DNA of 64,000 nt from Candidatus Poribacteria bacterium. GTDB lineage: Bacteria > Poribacteria > WGA-4E > WGA-3G. This document shows positions 42,201 to 51,813 of the stretch, in pieces (position 1 is the stretch's first letter; each line of letters begins with the position of its first letter). The translations under genes and the position numbers were made by a program. Where the stretch lies: contig JAJECK010000062.1 of assembly GCA_022822085.1 (NCBI GenBank), positions 26,976-90,975 of the forward strand, written 5' to 3'. The notes below the pieces were generated by a model. The model did no database searches, had not been told where the DNA came from, and saw only the letters and a program-made list of their open reading frames with translations.

Positions 42201-43145
42201 ATGAAAATAATGGTTAACTCAAAAATCACATCTGAACAACAGCGACAGATAGAATTAATTTCTGATACATTGAATATAGTATTACCAAAGAACTCCACTG
42301 AAGCGTTAGAAGAAATAGTAGACACTGATATTGTATTCGGTGGATTCAATCGTTCACTTTTTGATAGAGCAAAGCAGCTGAAGTGGGTGCAAGTGTGGGC
42401 AGCAGGTGTAGACGGCGTCCTGTTTCCTGAATTTGTCAAAAGCGATGTGGTTCTAACAAGTGCAAAAGGGTATGTAGGAACACATCTGGCTGATCAAGCG
42501 TGGGCATTGATTTTGGGCTTACTTCGCGGTATAGGTCGTTCAGTACGCGAACGGACTTGGAGCAATAAAATGTCTATCCGTTTAGCAACGTGGGAACTGG
42601 GTGAAAGAACCCTTGGCATCGTTGGACTTGGCGGTACAGGTATTGAGGTTGCCCGTCGTGCACAAGGGTTTGAGATGCGTGTTATTGCTGTTGACCCCGA
42701 ATCTGTTGATGCCCCTTCTTTCGTCCATGAAATATGGAAAATGGACAGATTTGATGATTTACTTTCACAATCCGATATCGTCTGTATCTGTGCGCCGTTG
42801 ACACCAGAAACGGAGTGTATGTTTAACGATGCCGCATTCCAGAAAATGCAATCACATGCATTACTTATCAACGTAACACGCGGCAAAATTGTTGATGGAC
42901 CTGCCCTAATTCGTGCGTTAAATGATGAACGCATTGGTGGAGCAGGTTTGGATGTTACACCTGTGGAACCACTTCCTGATGATAATCCACTGTGGGATAT
43001 GCCAAATGTGATTATTACACCACACGTCGCAGGAGGTTCTCCGATTCGGATGGATCGGACGGTCACACTATTCTGTGACAACTTAGAACGATTCCTTGTC
43101 GGTAAACCGCTCCTCAGTGTAATTGACAAACAGAAAGGATATTAG
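42201..43145 (+). CDS. D-isomer-specific 2-hydroxyacid dehydrogenase
   Basis: 314 residues of the phosphoglycerate dehydrogenase/hydroxypyruvate reductase family, reducing 2-keto acids with NAD(P)H. The nucleotide loop is GIVGLGGTGIEVARRAQ. The catalytic Arg is in NVTRGKIVDGPAL, the Glu in DVTPVEPLPDDNPL and the His in ITPHVAGGS. ATG 42201 is chosen because AAGGAGA lies about 11 nt before it; an in-frame ATG at 42165 lacks a site. It is divergent from heme lipoprotein 2. The copy of its first codon at 41178 belongs to a duplication. Confidence 0.9.
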   Translation: MKIMVNSKITSEQQRQIELISDTLNIVLPKNSTEALEEIVDTDIVFGGFNRSLFDRAKQLKWVQVWAAGVDGVLFPEFVKSDVVLTSAKGYVGTHLADQAWALILGLLRGIGRSVRERTWSNKMSIRLATWELGERTLGIVGLGGTGIEVARRAQGFEMRVIAVDPESVDAPSFVHEIWKMDRFDDLLSQSDIVCICAPLTPETECMFNDAAFQKMQSHALLINVTRGKIVDGPALIRALNDERIGGAGLDVTPVEPLPDDNPLWDMPNVIITPHVAGGSPIRMDRTVTLFCDNLERFLVGKPLLSVIDKQKGY

Positions 43146-43157
43146 GATTTATTCTGT

Positions 43158-44168
43158 TTAACTCGGATCTGCAATTTTTACTAATTGCTTTCCGATATTT
43201 CCACCTTTGAGCATGCTGATAAACGCGGTAGGTGTCTTTTCTATTCCGCCTTCAGCAATGGTTTCTTGGTATTGCAATTTACCTTGCTGCAGCCATTCTG
43301 CCATTTGAGCGAGCCCCTCTGCCTGTTTTTCAGCAAAATCAGAGACGAGGAATCCTTCAATACGAGCGCGCTTTGTAATCATATACCAAAGGAAACGAGG
43401 ACCTGTTTCTGGGTTTTCTAAGTTATATTGTGAAATTTGCCCACAGATAACAACGCGGCCTTTTAATCTTAGATTTGGGAATACAGCATCTGTTATCTCT
43501 CCACCGACGTTATCAAAGTAAACATCAATGCCATCAGGACAAAGCTCGGCTAACTTTGCATGATAATCATTGACGTTCTTATAGTTAAAGGCTGCATCAA
43601 ATCCGAGTTCATCTGTGATATAAGCAATCTTCTCATCAGTACCTGCTGAACCGATGACACGACAGCCTTTGATTTTGGCAATCTGCCCTACAACAGAACC
43701 AACTGCTCCTGCAGCCCCAGATACAAACACCGTTTCACCATCTTGTAGATTACCTACCTCAAGCAAACCGAAATATGCTGTCAATCCAGGCATACCGAGA
43801 ATGCCAACTCCTGTTGAGATCGGTGCAATTGATGGATCAATCTTTCGTAAACCATCACCCGAAGATACACCATATTCCTGCCAACCGATATGCGCGTTGA
43901 CAATATCACCAGAAGCGAAATCTGCATGTTTGGATTCAACTACTTGCGCTACCACACCGCCTACCATAACCTCCTTGAATTCTACATTAGCGGCATAAGA
44001 CCGGGCTTGATTCATCCTACCACGCATATATGGATCCACTGAAAGATAGATTGTTTTTACCAACACTTGTCCGTCATCCGGTGTTGGTATTGGTGTTTCA
44101 ACGAGTTTGAAATCAGATTCTTTTGGATATCCTACTGGACGTGCAGCTAAAGTTATTTGACGATTCAT
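43158..44168 (-). CDS. NADP-dependent oxidoreductase (CurA/prostaglandin-reductase-like MDR)
   Basis: 336 residues of the leukotriene B4 dehydrogenase/CurA branch of medium-chain reductases, which reduce the C=C bond of enones using NADPH. Hallmarks are LSVDPYMRGRMN near residue 45, MPGLTAYFGLLEVG, the loop VSGAAGAVGSVVGQIAK and DVYFDNVGGEI. The zinc ligands of alcohol dehydrogenases are absent, as expected. ATG 44168 has AAGGAG 7 nt upstream. The dioxygenase gene ends one base before it, so the two are co-transcribed. Confidence 0.9.
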   Translation of the reverse strand: MNRQITLAARPVGYPKESDFKLVETPIPTPDDGQVLVKTIYLSVDPYMRGRMNQARSYAANVEFKEVMVGGVVAQVVESKHADFASGDIVNAHIGWQEYGVSSGDGLRKIDPSIAPISTGVGILGMPGLTAYFGLLEVGNLQDGETVFVSGAAGAVGSVVGQIAKIKGCRVIGSAGTDEKIAYITDELGFDAAFNYKNVNDYHAKLAELCPDGIDVYFDNVGGEITDAVFPNLRLKGRVVICGQISQYNLENPETGPRFLWYMITKRARIEGFLVSDFAEKQAEGLAQMAEWLQQGKLQYQETIAEGGIEKTPTAFISMLKGGNIGKQLVKIADPS

Positions 44169-44169
44169 A

Positions 44170-44895
44170 TTAACTCCTTGTATTAAATTGAACTGGATCT
44201 TTTCCGTGAATCACGATTAATTCGTGTTTAGGTGAGTCCCAATCAAAGACTTTGACTATGGGGATTATGACACGTACTGCTAATCCTATGCGTCTTTTGT
44301 TTGATCGGTTTGCTTCAGAATGGTGTAGTGTACGTTCATTAAAGAGAACAAATTCTCCGGGTTGCATTTCGAGATTAACATGATTGCTTGCGTCAACATA
44401 ATCAAGATCTCCCATCTGACCAAATGCCATATCTGATGTCGCTTTTACATGAGGGACTACTTTACGATGTGAACCTGGCACAATCTGTAGACAACTATTC
44501 TCTAAAGTAGCTGAATCAATTGCAATCCATGCAGATATGATGATTGGCGGTTCAAGTGGCCAGTAATTGAAGTCTTGATGCCACGGAATCTCCTTTGCAC
44601 CAGGTTCTTTAACGAAAAAGTTAGTACGCCATAGTAAGAGATCTGGACCATAAAGAGATGCCATACGTTCAACGATGGACGGATGGGTAGCAAGGTCGTA
44701 TATCAATGGATAATCAAGATGACGGTTGTGTACTCTGTTCTTATGGTCAGGGGCATCCGTCTCAAGTATCTTCTCAATATCCGGTTGTTTGTCGAACATT
44801 TCTTCAGGACTACAGAGTGTATAGGGACCGAGATAACCTTGATTCCGAAATTGATCTGCTTCTTCCGAGCTTAATTTATAGTTGTTATTTGACAT
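44170..44895 (-). CDS. Phytanoyl-CoA dioxygenase (PhyH) family protein
   Basis: 241 residues of the Fe(II)/2-oxoglutarate-dependent PhyH family. The iron triad is HxD in IPWHQDFNYWP plus the distal His in RTLHHSEANRS. The 2-oxoglutarate Arg is probably in NKRRIGLAVR. These enzymes hydroxylate lipids or small metabolites; the substrate is not predictable. ATG 44895 has AAGGAT upstream. It is first in a two-gene unit with the enone reductase. A second PhyH gene is at 53499. Confidence 0.86.
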   Translation of the reverse strand: MSNNNYKLSSEEADQFRNQGYLGPYTLCSPEEMFDKQPDIEKILETDAPDHKNRVHNRHLDYPLIYDLATHPSIVERMASLYGPDLLLWRTNFFVKEPGAKEIPWHQDFNYWPLEPPIIISAWIAIDSATLENSCLQIVPGSHRKVVPHVKATSDMAFGQMGDLDYVDASNHVNLEMQPGEFVLFNERTLHHSEANRSNKRRIGLAVRVIIPIVKVFDWDSPKHELIVIHGKDPVQFNTRS

Positions 44896-44949
44896 AATTG
44901 TATCCTTAAAATATGTTAGATTTGTTCAGTAACTATATTCTATATGTAC

Positions 44950-45108
44950 CTAATTTTGACAGACATGGACTTTGATAGCACCTGATGATTTATCTGCTGA
45001 TACTCTGAATGCTTCTTGAATCTCATCAAGTGGATAATAGTGAGTGACCAACTTTGTTGCATCAACCTTACCACTATCTATCAACTCAATTGCAGCTTTC
45101 ATTTTCAT
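44950..45108 (-). pseudogene. C-terminal remnant of an MDR alcohol/polyol dehydrogenase
   Basis: The minus strand reads MKMKAAIELIDSGKVDATKL, then VTHYYPLDEIQEAFRVSADK and SSGAIKVHVCQN, then a stop. This is the final 50 or so residues of a zinc-type dehydrogenase (threonine/sorbitol dehydrogenase type). An in-frame stop lies just upstream and the catalytic and nucleotide-binding parts are missing. It is a relic, not a gene of its own, although AGGAA precedes the first ATG. Confidence 0.75.
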
Positions 45109-45246
45109 TGGCAAATTCCTCTATAATAACTTGAATACGGCGCATTTTGGAAATTGCACCATAAGCGTCAATGTGGAATGATGTTTTACATATTGATTTT
45201 TAACACAACTCGTTAGAATCACTTTATTTTATTACAGAGGCCATTT
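45109..45246. other. Gap between pseudogene and ligase gene
   Basis: 138 bp with no recognised gene, repeat or terminator. Confidence 0.35.
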
Positions 45247-46848
45247 TCAATTTATACCCAATTCCTTTAGTATTGCATCTTTATCAGTTTTACCCGTTCC
45301 TGTTTTCGGTATTTTTTCCATAACAAAAAACCTGTCTGGTATCCAAAATTTAGGAAAATCAGTAGATAGGTACTCCTTTAAAATATCTGATATATCTGTA
45401 GTATTCTGGTCAGATAATGTAACAACTGCAAAGGGACGTTCACCCCATTTTTTATCCTTAACACCAATCACGGCGGTATCAATTACAAGTGGATGTTTGA
45501 GTAGTGCTGCTTCTAATTCCATAGGAGATATAGACTCACCACCACTCTTAATTAGTGATTTTTCACGATCAACTATCTTTATGTATCCTTCGTGATTGAT
45601 GGTTGCTAAGTCACCTGTTCGTAACCAACCGTCATCTGTGAAAGACTCTTTATCAGTTTGATTATTGTAGTAGTCCCCTGCTGCCCATATACATTTTACT
45701 TGAATTTCTCCGACAGAAAGACCATCCCAAGCAAGTATACATTGGTTCTCATCTACTATACGTATCTGCACACCAGGAACAGGCTGTCCTTGCCATGATT
45801 TAAGTTCCCATTTTTCTGATTCAGTTAGTTTATTGTGTCTTTTTCTAAGTGTTGAGAATGTACCAGTTGGGTTCAATTCAGTCATTCCCCATGCGTGACG
45901 TATTTCTACATTAAGTTGCTTTTCGAATACTTCTATAAGGTTACAAGGCATTGGTTCACCACCGACAATTAACCTCCGTAATGAAGTGATTTCGTGTTGT
46001 CGCTTTAGCATATCAGGTAAGAGTTTTCGCCATACTGTTGGTACACCTGCAGCAACAGTGACCTTAGTTTCAGCAATAAGATCAACGATGCTATTTTGAT
46101 TTGTATTTGTCAGAACGAGATCTGCCCCAACAAACATCGCTGCGTAATGTAGTCCCCATCCCATTGCGTGATACATTGGGACGAGCGGCATCACAACATC
46201 TGATTCGGTGAGTCCAAATACATCTGCTTGATTAACTGCCAATGTATGTAAAAACATTGATCTGTGTGTGTAGAGAACTCCTTTCGGTTCACCATTTGTC
46301 CCGCTCGTAAAACATAATGCCATAGGTATATTCTCATCCATAATATTAGGCTGAAATTCATCATTGGCAATGGAAATTAACTTTTCATATCCATGAGATG
46401 AATACGTATCAACATTATGTTCATTAAATAAAACTGAGTTTTTTATGTTAATCTTTTTGGTAAGGTGTGCGTATTTATCATATATTAGACCATCTATAAA
46501 AATAAGTTTGTCCTCTACCTCATTCACTATTTTGGCAAGTTGGTTAGAGGTAAGCCTTATATTTATAGGATGAATAATTGCTCCTGTGATTGGAATCGCA
46601 TAGTAAAGTTCTAAGTGTTGATATGTATTAGTTGAAAAAGTTCTGACAATGTGATTTTGTTGAATATCTAAATCTTTGATGACATTTGCCAATTGCATCA
46701 CACGGGTATATAAATTTGAATAAGTGTAGTTATGCATCTTCCCATTTGGTAATTGTGTATATACATTCTTATTACCATGTATGCATTCCGTATGTTCTAA
46801 TATATGTGTGATCGTAAGCGGGTTATTCAGCATCGTGCAATTATTCAT
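45247..46848 (-). CDS. AMP-dependent acyl-CoA synthetase/ligase
   Basis: 533 residues of the ANL superfamily, activating a carboxylate with ATP and then forming a CoA thioester. Core motifs are CFTSGTNGEPKGVLYTHR (A3, residues about 183-200, with Asn where Thr is usual), HAWGMTELNPTG (A5), LRTGDLATIN (A7), DREKSLIKSGGESISP (A8) and KTGTGKTDK with the catalytic Lys (A10). It resembles medium/long-chain fatty acyl-CoA ligases (COG0318). No ribosome site is seen. A TATAAT ends six bases before ATG 46848, suggesting a leaderless mRNA. Substrate is unknown. Confidence 0.87.
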   Translation of the reverse strand: MNNCTMLNNPLTITHILEHTECIHGNKNVYTQLPNGKMHNYTYSNLYTRVMQLANVIKDLDIQQNHIVRTFSTNTYQHLELYYAIPITGAIIHPINIRLTSNQLAKIVNEVEDKLIFIDGLIYDKYAHLTKKINIKNSVLFNEHNVDTYSSHGYEKLISIANDEFQPNIMDENIPMALCFTSGTNGEPKGVLYTHRSMFLHTLAVNQADVFGLTESDVVMPLVPMYHAMGWGLHYAAMFVGADLVLTNTNQNSIVDLIAETKVTVAAGVPTVWRKLLPDMLKRQHEITSLRRLIVGGEPMPCNLIEVFEKQLNVEIRHAWGMTELNPTGTFSTLRKRHNKLTESEKWELKSWQGQPVPGVQIRIVDENQCILAWDGLSVGEIQVKCIWAAGDYYNNQTDKESFTDDGWLRTGDLATINHEGYIKIVDREKSLIKSGGESISPMELEAALLKHPLVIDTAVIGVKDKKWGERPFAVVTLSDQNTTDISDILKEYLSTDFPKFWIPDRFFVMEKIPKTGTGKTDKDAILKELGIN

Positions 46849-46854
46849 GTAACT

Positions 46855-46860
46855 ATTATA
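46855..46860 (-). promoter_or_regulatory. -10 element six bases before the ligase ATG
   Basis: TATAAT on the minus strand, then AGTTAC, then ATG. The -35 region is poor. Fits a leaderless transcript. Confidence 0.4.
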
Positions 46861-47247
46861 TTACAAAAACTAAATAAGATGAAACGATAAAACTCATTAA
46901 ATCAGTCCTATATTTGTATTAGTTTATCATATATTTGAGTTTGTAGAAATGAATTAAGTTACGCTCACGGTTATTTAGTTTTAGGAATGTCCTGTTTTTT
47001 TGATTTACTGAATTACGGACTATGCTCCTGTATCTTGGGATGCGGAGAATACGAAGAGGCACGGAATTATAGATGTGATTTACTCTTAATATTGTGTATT
47101 TTCATTTATATTTGCATTTTTCTTTCATTTTCGTCATAATATTTTATAGAATTCAGATATAAGTTGAATTTCAGGGAGTCACCGAAAGTATTTAACTGTA
47201 TTTTGAATACTAACCCATTAATATTTTTAATCCTAAGGAGCAAATAA
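46861..47247. other. Intergenic region with a solo R1 end
   Basis: About 390 bp upstream of the TonB receptor gene. GGTTATTTAGTTTTA at about 46972-46986 equals the end of repeat R1, but no second end was found. The rest is AT-rich; AAGGAG of the next gene is near its 3' end. Confidence 0.45.
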
Positions 47248-50016
47248 ATGCAAATTTTTTCTAATAGGTATTTATGGTATTGTGTCATATTGATTATTGG
47301 TGTCGTATCAGTAATACCTTTAACAGTTGATGCTGACTCTCTAAAAGTGATCGTGCAAGATCAGAATGGAGAAGCTATATCGTCAGCAAAGGTGCAAATC
47401 GGAGGTGAAGAACAGACAACTGATGATAACGGGACAGCCGACTTCAGTGATGTCACAGGAGTACAATCTGTTGATATTTCTGCACTCGGCTATGCTGCAA
47501 GACGAGTCAATCTTTCTGTTGGACAGACAGAATTGACAATAATGCTTGCTCCTATTCAAACTGTAGATTCCGTCGTTGTAGTAGGTACACGGAGTATCGG
47601 TCGTAGGGCATTACAAGCCCCCGTACCGATTGATGTAGTTGAAAGAGAACAATTGAGTCTTACAGGACAATCTGAGACAGGACGCATTCTGCAGATGTTA
47701 GTTCCTTCATTCAACTTTTCGAGTTCCTCAATCAGTGATGGAACGGATGCATTACGTCCTGCGACTCTAAGGGGATTAGGTCCTGACCAAACATTGGTGC
47801 TAATTAACGGTAAAAGACGGCATAAAAGTGCACTGTTACATATCAACACATCTGTTGGACGTGGAACTGCAGGAACAGATTTCAATGCGATTCCCTCAGC
47901 TGCAATTAAACGAATTGAGGTGCTTCGTGACGGTGCAGCTGCTCAATACGGTTCTGATGCGATTGCTGGTGTCATCAACATTATTCTTAAAGATGATGTA
48001 GATACGGGGGACGCAAACCTATATTGGGGACAAACATATCAAGGTGATGGTGATACATGGATCGGAAATGCCAATTACGGTATGAGAGTTGGTGAGTCTG
48101 GTTTTCTCAATTTGACAGCAGAATGGCGTGATAGATACCGCACCAACCGAGCAGGACTCACAGGTACAAGGCAATACGACTGGATTGAAGAAGATCCAGG
48201 TAGACCTGCAGACCACACGCTCGAAATTACAAACGAGGATGGCACGGTGACAGAAAAACCTGTCTGGTTTGACTCACGAGAATATTCATTTGACCGTCAA
48301 AACTTCCGAATTGGAGATGCTGATTCCTCTCAAAAAGTAGGATTCTATAACTTTGGGTTACCGCTTATAGGGAATATGGAATTATATTCATTCGGAGGAT
48401 ATTCTACACGGCAAAATAATAGTTCCGGTTTTTATCGTAGAGCAAACCAAGCAGAACGAACAGTAACTGACATCTATCCAGACGGTTTCCTACCTGAGAT
48501 AAACACAGATATTGAAGATGTTTCTCTTGCATTGGGAGTCGATTGGACACATGATACAACTGACCTTAATGTAGATGTCAGTGTCAATCATGGATTGAAT
48601 ACATTTGACTTTTTTATCTCAAATTCAATGAACGCTTCTTATGGAGCAGCCAGTCCTACTTCTGCTGAGGCAGGTGGTTTTGAACTATCGCAGACAGCGT
48701 TCAATCTCGATGTATCATATCCCCTTGAGTATCAATCATCTCTCATTAACTTGGCGGGTGGTGTAGAATTTAGACGTGAAGGATACGGTATCAAGGCAGG
48801 TGAAATGGCTTCATGGATAAATGCCGGACTCGGTATAGATGGTGCATCTGCAGGTATCCAGGTCTTCCCCGGATTCAAACCAGAAAACGAAGTGGATGAA
48901 AACCGAACTAATATTGCAGGCTACTTGGACTTTGAATCATATTTGAGTGGTCAACCCGGTAGCGGTATACTTGTTGGTGCAGCAGTGCGTGGTGAACAGT
49001 ATAGTGATTTTGGAACTACCGTAACTGGTAAAGCGACTGCTCGTTATGATGTAACGAATCAGATAGCAGTTCGCGCAGCCGGTAGCACTGGTTTTCGTGC
49101 GCCTTCACTGCAACAACTTTATTTCAATAACATTAGCACACAGTTCAAACTGGATGAAGCATCCGGTCAACTTATTCCTCTTGAGGTAGGCACATTTAGG
49201 AATGACAGTGAGGCTGCACGGGCCCTCGGTATTCCAGAACTGAAAGAGGAGACAGCATTTAATGTCTCCGGTGGTGTGGTATTGAAACCTGTTGACAAGT
49301 TATGGTTTTCAGTTGATGGATTTCTTATCCAGATAGATGATAGAATTGTAATCAGTGGTACATTTAGTGCTGAAGACGTTGAAGGTTTAACCGAAGCTGG
49401 TGCTAATAGTGCACAGGTTTTCACGAATGTTGCTCAAACCCGAACTCAAGGGGTAGATGTCTCTGCAGGCTATCTACATGCATTTGAAAATGAGAGTCTA
49501 CTTAATCTGAAATTAGCATTCACCTTTGCAGACACTCAAGTAATTGGAGATGTGGATGCCCCCGAAATTCTTGTTGGGTTAGAAAATACGCTCTTCCCAT
49601 CTCAAGAACGTTCTATGATTGAAGAGTGGCAACCGAATACAAGAATTAATGTGAGTGCTGATTATATTGTCGGTGACCTTACGATTGGTGGTGCTCTTCG
49701 CTACTTCGGTGAATACACAGTTCAGGAAGGGAGTGGTGAGGATCCAGCACGACAAACTTACGGTGGAAAATGGCTCACAGACCTTCAAACAAACTACAAG
49801 TTAAATGAAGGACTTTCACTCACAATCGGTGCAAACAATTTGTTTGATCAAGTCCCTGATGAAAATGAGATCGGTCAGTCACGCAGTGGAAAATTAATGG
49901 ATGCTGCAGGAACAGTTATTGTTGACTCGCCTGGTGTATTTACATATTCCAGAAGGTCTGCCCCATTCGGTTTCAACGGTGGTCTTTACTACGCGAAGTT
50001 AACATATAGCTTCTAA
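47248..50016 (+). CDS. TonB-dependent outer-membrane receptor
   Basis: 922 residues. A signal peptide is followed by a carboxypeptidase-regulatory-like domain (LKVIVQDQNGEAISSAKVQI). The plug domain contains SETGRILQMLVPSFNFSSSS, LRGLGPDQTLVLINGKRRHK, IKRIEVLRDGAAAQYGSDAI and AGVINIIL. A beta-barrel follows with the typical NLFDQVPDENE near the end and a C-terminal aromatic (YSF) used for barrel insertion. It imports a scarce ligand (siderophore, vitamin or glycan) using TonB energy. ATG 47248 has AAGGAGC 8 nt upstream. No SusD partner follows. The ligand is unknown. Confidence 0.92.
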   Translation: MQIFSNRYLWYCVILIIGVVSVIPLTVDADSLKVIVQDQNGEAISSAKVQIGGEEQTTDDNGTADFSDVTGVQSVDISALGYAARRVNLSVGQTELTIMLAPIQTVDSVVVVGTRSIGRRALQAPVPIDVVEREQLSLTGQSETGRILQMLVPSFNFSSSSISDGTDALRPATLRGLGPDQTLVLINGKRRHKSALLHINTSVGRGTAGTDFNAIPSAAIKRIEVLRDGAAAQYGSDAIAGVINIILKDDVDTGDANLYWGQTYQGDGDTWIGNANYGMRVGESGFLNLTAEWRDRYRTNRAGLTGTRQYDWIEEDPGRPADHTLEITNEDGTVTEKPVWFDSREYSFDRQNFRIGDADSSQKVGFYNFGLPLIGNMELYSFGGYSTRQNNSSGFYRRANQAERTVTDIYPDGFLPEINTDIEDVSLALGVDWTHDTTDLNVDVSVNHGLNTFDFFISNSMNASYGAASPTSAEAGGFELSQTAFNLDVSYPLEYQSSLINLAGGVEFRREGYGIKAGEMASWINAGLGIDGASAGIQVFPGFKPENEVDENRTNIAGYLDFESYLSGQPGSGILVGAAVRGEQYSDFGTTVTGKATARYDVTNQIAVRAAGSTGFRAPSLQQLYFNNISTQFKLDEASGQLIPLEVGTFRNDSEAARALGIPELKEETAFNVSGGVVLKPVDKLWFSVDGFLIQIDDRIVISGTFSAEDVEGLTEAGANSAQVFTNVAQTRTQGVDVSAGYLHAFENESLLNLKLAFTFADTQVIGDVDAPEILVGLENTLFPSQERSMIEEWQPNTRINVSADYIVGDLTIGGALRYFGEYTVQEGSGEDPARQTYGGKWLTDLQTNYKLNEGLSLTIGANNLFDQVPDENEIGQSRSGKLMDAAGTVIVDSPGVFTYSRRSAPFGFNGGLYYAKLTYSF

Positions 50017-50031
50017 ATATTTACTCACTTT

Positions 50032-50077
50032 TGTGTTATCCTATATAACCAAAAGTTATATAGGATAACACATTTTT
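50032..50077 (+). terminator. Strong rho-independent terminator of the TonB receptor gene
   Basis: A perfect 18-bp stem (50032-50049 with 50055-50072), loop CAAAA, followed by five T. It begins 15 bp after the stop codon. The stem may serve both strands, since A residues are few on the other side. Confidence 0.85.
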
Positions 50078-50211
50078 GTATTTCTATTGTTTGTAACATA
50101 CATCAGTGTCTTACCATGACTGTAACATCAATATGAATGTACTCTCCACTGGACCTAACAATTCTAAAACGACTCTATTCCAAATCAATTCTAAACTTAT
50201 GGAGTTTGACA

Positions 50212-51282
50212 ATGTTTAAGAATCTATGTTTATATCTAATGTCCGTATTATTTTGCACAGTTTTGTTTACAAGTTGTGAGAGGATAGAAAATATTACATC
50301 CCCTGTAGTGTCCAATGAAGCGACTACTGTAGAGTTTCCTGATAAGATATTAGCTGAAAGAGTACGAGAAGAACTTAACCTACCAATAGCTGCTGCCATT
50401 ACAAAATCGAAACTTTCAGAATTAACGTCTTTACAGATTTTATTGCCTCAAGATGCGACAGAGGATGAAAAGATAACGGACATAACGGGTTTAGAACATG
50501 CAACCCAACTCAGAACGCTAAGACTTAGAAATCATAGAATTAGTGACATCAAGCTGCTTCCAGAACTAAAGCAAGTGACCTATTTAGATCTTGATCAGAA
50601 TGATATTGGTGACATAAGTCCAATATCCGAAATGACACACATAAGATATTTATATCTCAGAGAGAATGGAATCAATGATATCAGTTTACTATCAAACTTG
50701 ACGCAGTTGTTTGATTTAGCACTGAACAATAATGACATAAGTGATATTAATCCGATTGCAGGTATGACGCAGATAAGAAATCTATATCTTTCCTATAATG
50801 CCATTAATGATATTAGTCCAATCATAGGATTGACAACACTTATTGAGTTAGACCTTGCTGGAAACAGTGTCAGTGATATTAGTCCGATTTCAGAATTTGT
50901 CAATCTGACACATTTAAATTTCGGAGGGAACCGAATTGATGATGTCAGCCTTAGTATTATCGCTGGTTTGCCTAAATTGAGAAATTTGTATCTCTGGAGC
51001 AATGAAATCAGTGATATATCGCCGCTTTCAGGATTGAAAGAGCTGAAACATTTGTCAATTCATAATAACAAAATCAGCGATATATCGCCGCTTTTAAGAA
51101 TGACACAACTGGATGTTTTAAGTCTGAGCGGAAATCAAATCAGTGATATTGGTCCGATTGTAGAATTGGTAAATCTTAGGTTTTTATTCATTAAAGGAAA
51201 CCCAATCACAGATAAAACACCCCTTCGTATCTTACTCGAGAAGAATCCTACTATGGAAATAGATATTGATCTCAGTGATTAA
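50212..51282 (+). CDS. Leucine-rich-repeat lipoprotein
   Basis: 356 residues. The signal peptide ends in lipobox LFTSC (Cys near 22). After a helical cap (FPDKILAERVREELNLPIAA) come about twelve 22-residue leucine-rich repeats of the internalin/SDS22 type, each with the pattern LxLxxNxIxDIxPL, for example LYLRENGINDISLLSNLTQL and LSLSGNQISDIGPIVELVNL. It would be anchored in the outer or inner membrane, with the repeats binding another protein or surface. ATG 50212 has TGGAG 8 nt upstream; the frame continues to 50137 without a ribosome site. The partner is unknown. Confidence 0.83.
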   Translation: MFKNLCLYLMSVLFCTVLFTSCERIENITSPVVSNEATTVEFPDKILAERVREELNLPIAAAITKSKLSELTSLQILLPQDATEDEKITDITGLEHATQLRTLRLRNHRISDIKLLPELKQVTYLDLDQNDIGDISPISEMTHIRYLYLRENGINDISLLSNLTQLFDLALNNNDISDINPIAGMTQIRNLYLSYNAINDISPIIGLTTLIELDLAGNSVSDISPISEFVNLTHLNFGGNRIDDVSLSIIAGLPKLRNLYLWSNEISDISPLSGLKELKHLSIHNNKISDISPLLRMTQLDVLSLSGNQISDIGPIVELVNLRFLFIKGNPITDKTPLRILLEKNPTMEIDIDLSD

Positions 51283-51813
51283 TTCAAAATCATGACAAAC
51301 AGCAGTTATCTGTAATTGAATATTAGATGTACATTCAGTGTTAATTTGTGTATATGAATACAATTTATACTTATACCAATTCTAATTATTTTTGGACCAT
51401 TCTTCCGTAGGTCGGGTAGAGGCACGAAACCCGACAGGTATTGATTGTGGTTATCATGTCGGGTTGCGTGCCTCTACCCGACCTACGAAAAAGGGTCCAT
51501 TCCCCCCTTTATCCCCCGCAAGCGAGGTGAGATGAGACAGGTGCAAAAGTGTCCAAATGATTATGGTTTCCACTATAAATAACCAAAATGGTGATTTTTT
51601 ACCCCTTATCAAGAGGAAATGCGTCCTGTTTACACATGGCTGTGTGAAGAAGCACCATACCAAAATATTCATTGCATCTATTAATCCTGTTTGCTAATAT
51701 ATTCTAAGACTAATAATCTATTGGTCCTTCTTGAATATTACCATATAATTTTTCAAATGAATTACATACTACTTATACTTTGACAATTGATACACTAACT
51801 ATAGGAGAAATAT
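51283..51813. other. Repeat-rich intergenic region
   Basis: 530 bp with no credible gene. It holds a long hairpin (51407-51486) and a solo TA-type MITE end at about 51547-51578 (TCCAAATGATTATGG then TTTCCACTATA). A TATACT at 51774-51779 is a possible -10 for the cytochrome gene. Confidence 0.5.
51407..51486. repeat. 30-bp-arm inverted repeat
   Basis: The arms 51407-51436 (starts GTAGGTCGGGTAGAGGCACG) and 51457-51486 (ends CCCGACCTAC) match with one mismatch around a 20-nt loop. It is not preceded by a nearby gene on either strand and has no T-run, so it looks like a palindromic repeat rather than a terminator. Confidence 0.8.

Noticed and set aside
42494..43129. 211-codon minus frame opposite the hydroxyacid dehydrogenase
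   Set aside because: Antisense shadow of a clear gene, with low-information composition.
51407..51486. Terminator for the LRR gene
   Set aside because: It begins about 125 bp after the stop, lacks a T run, and its GC-rich arms resemble a repeat.
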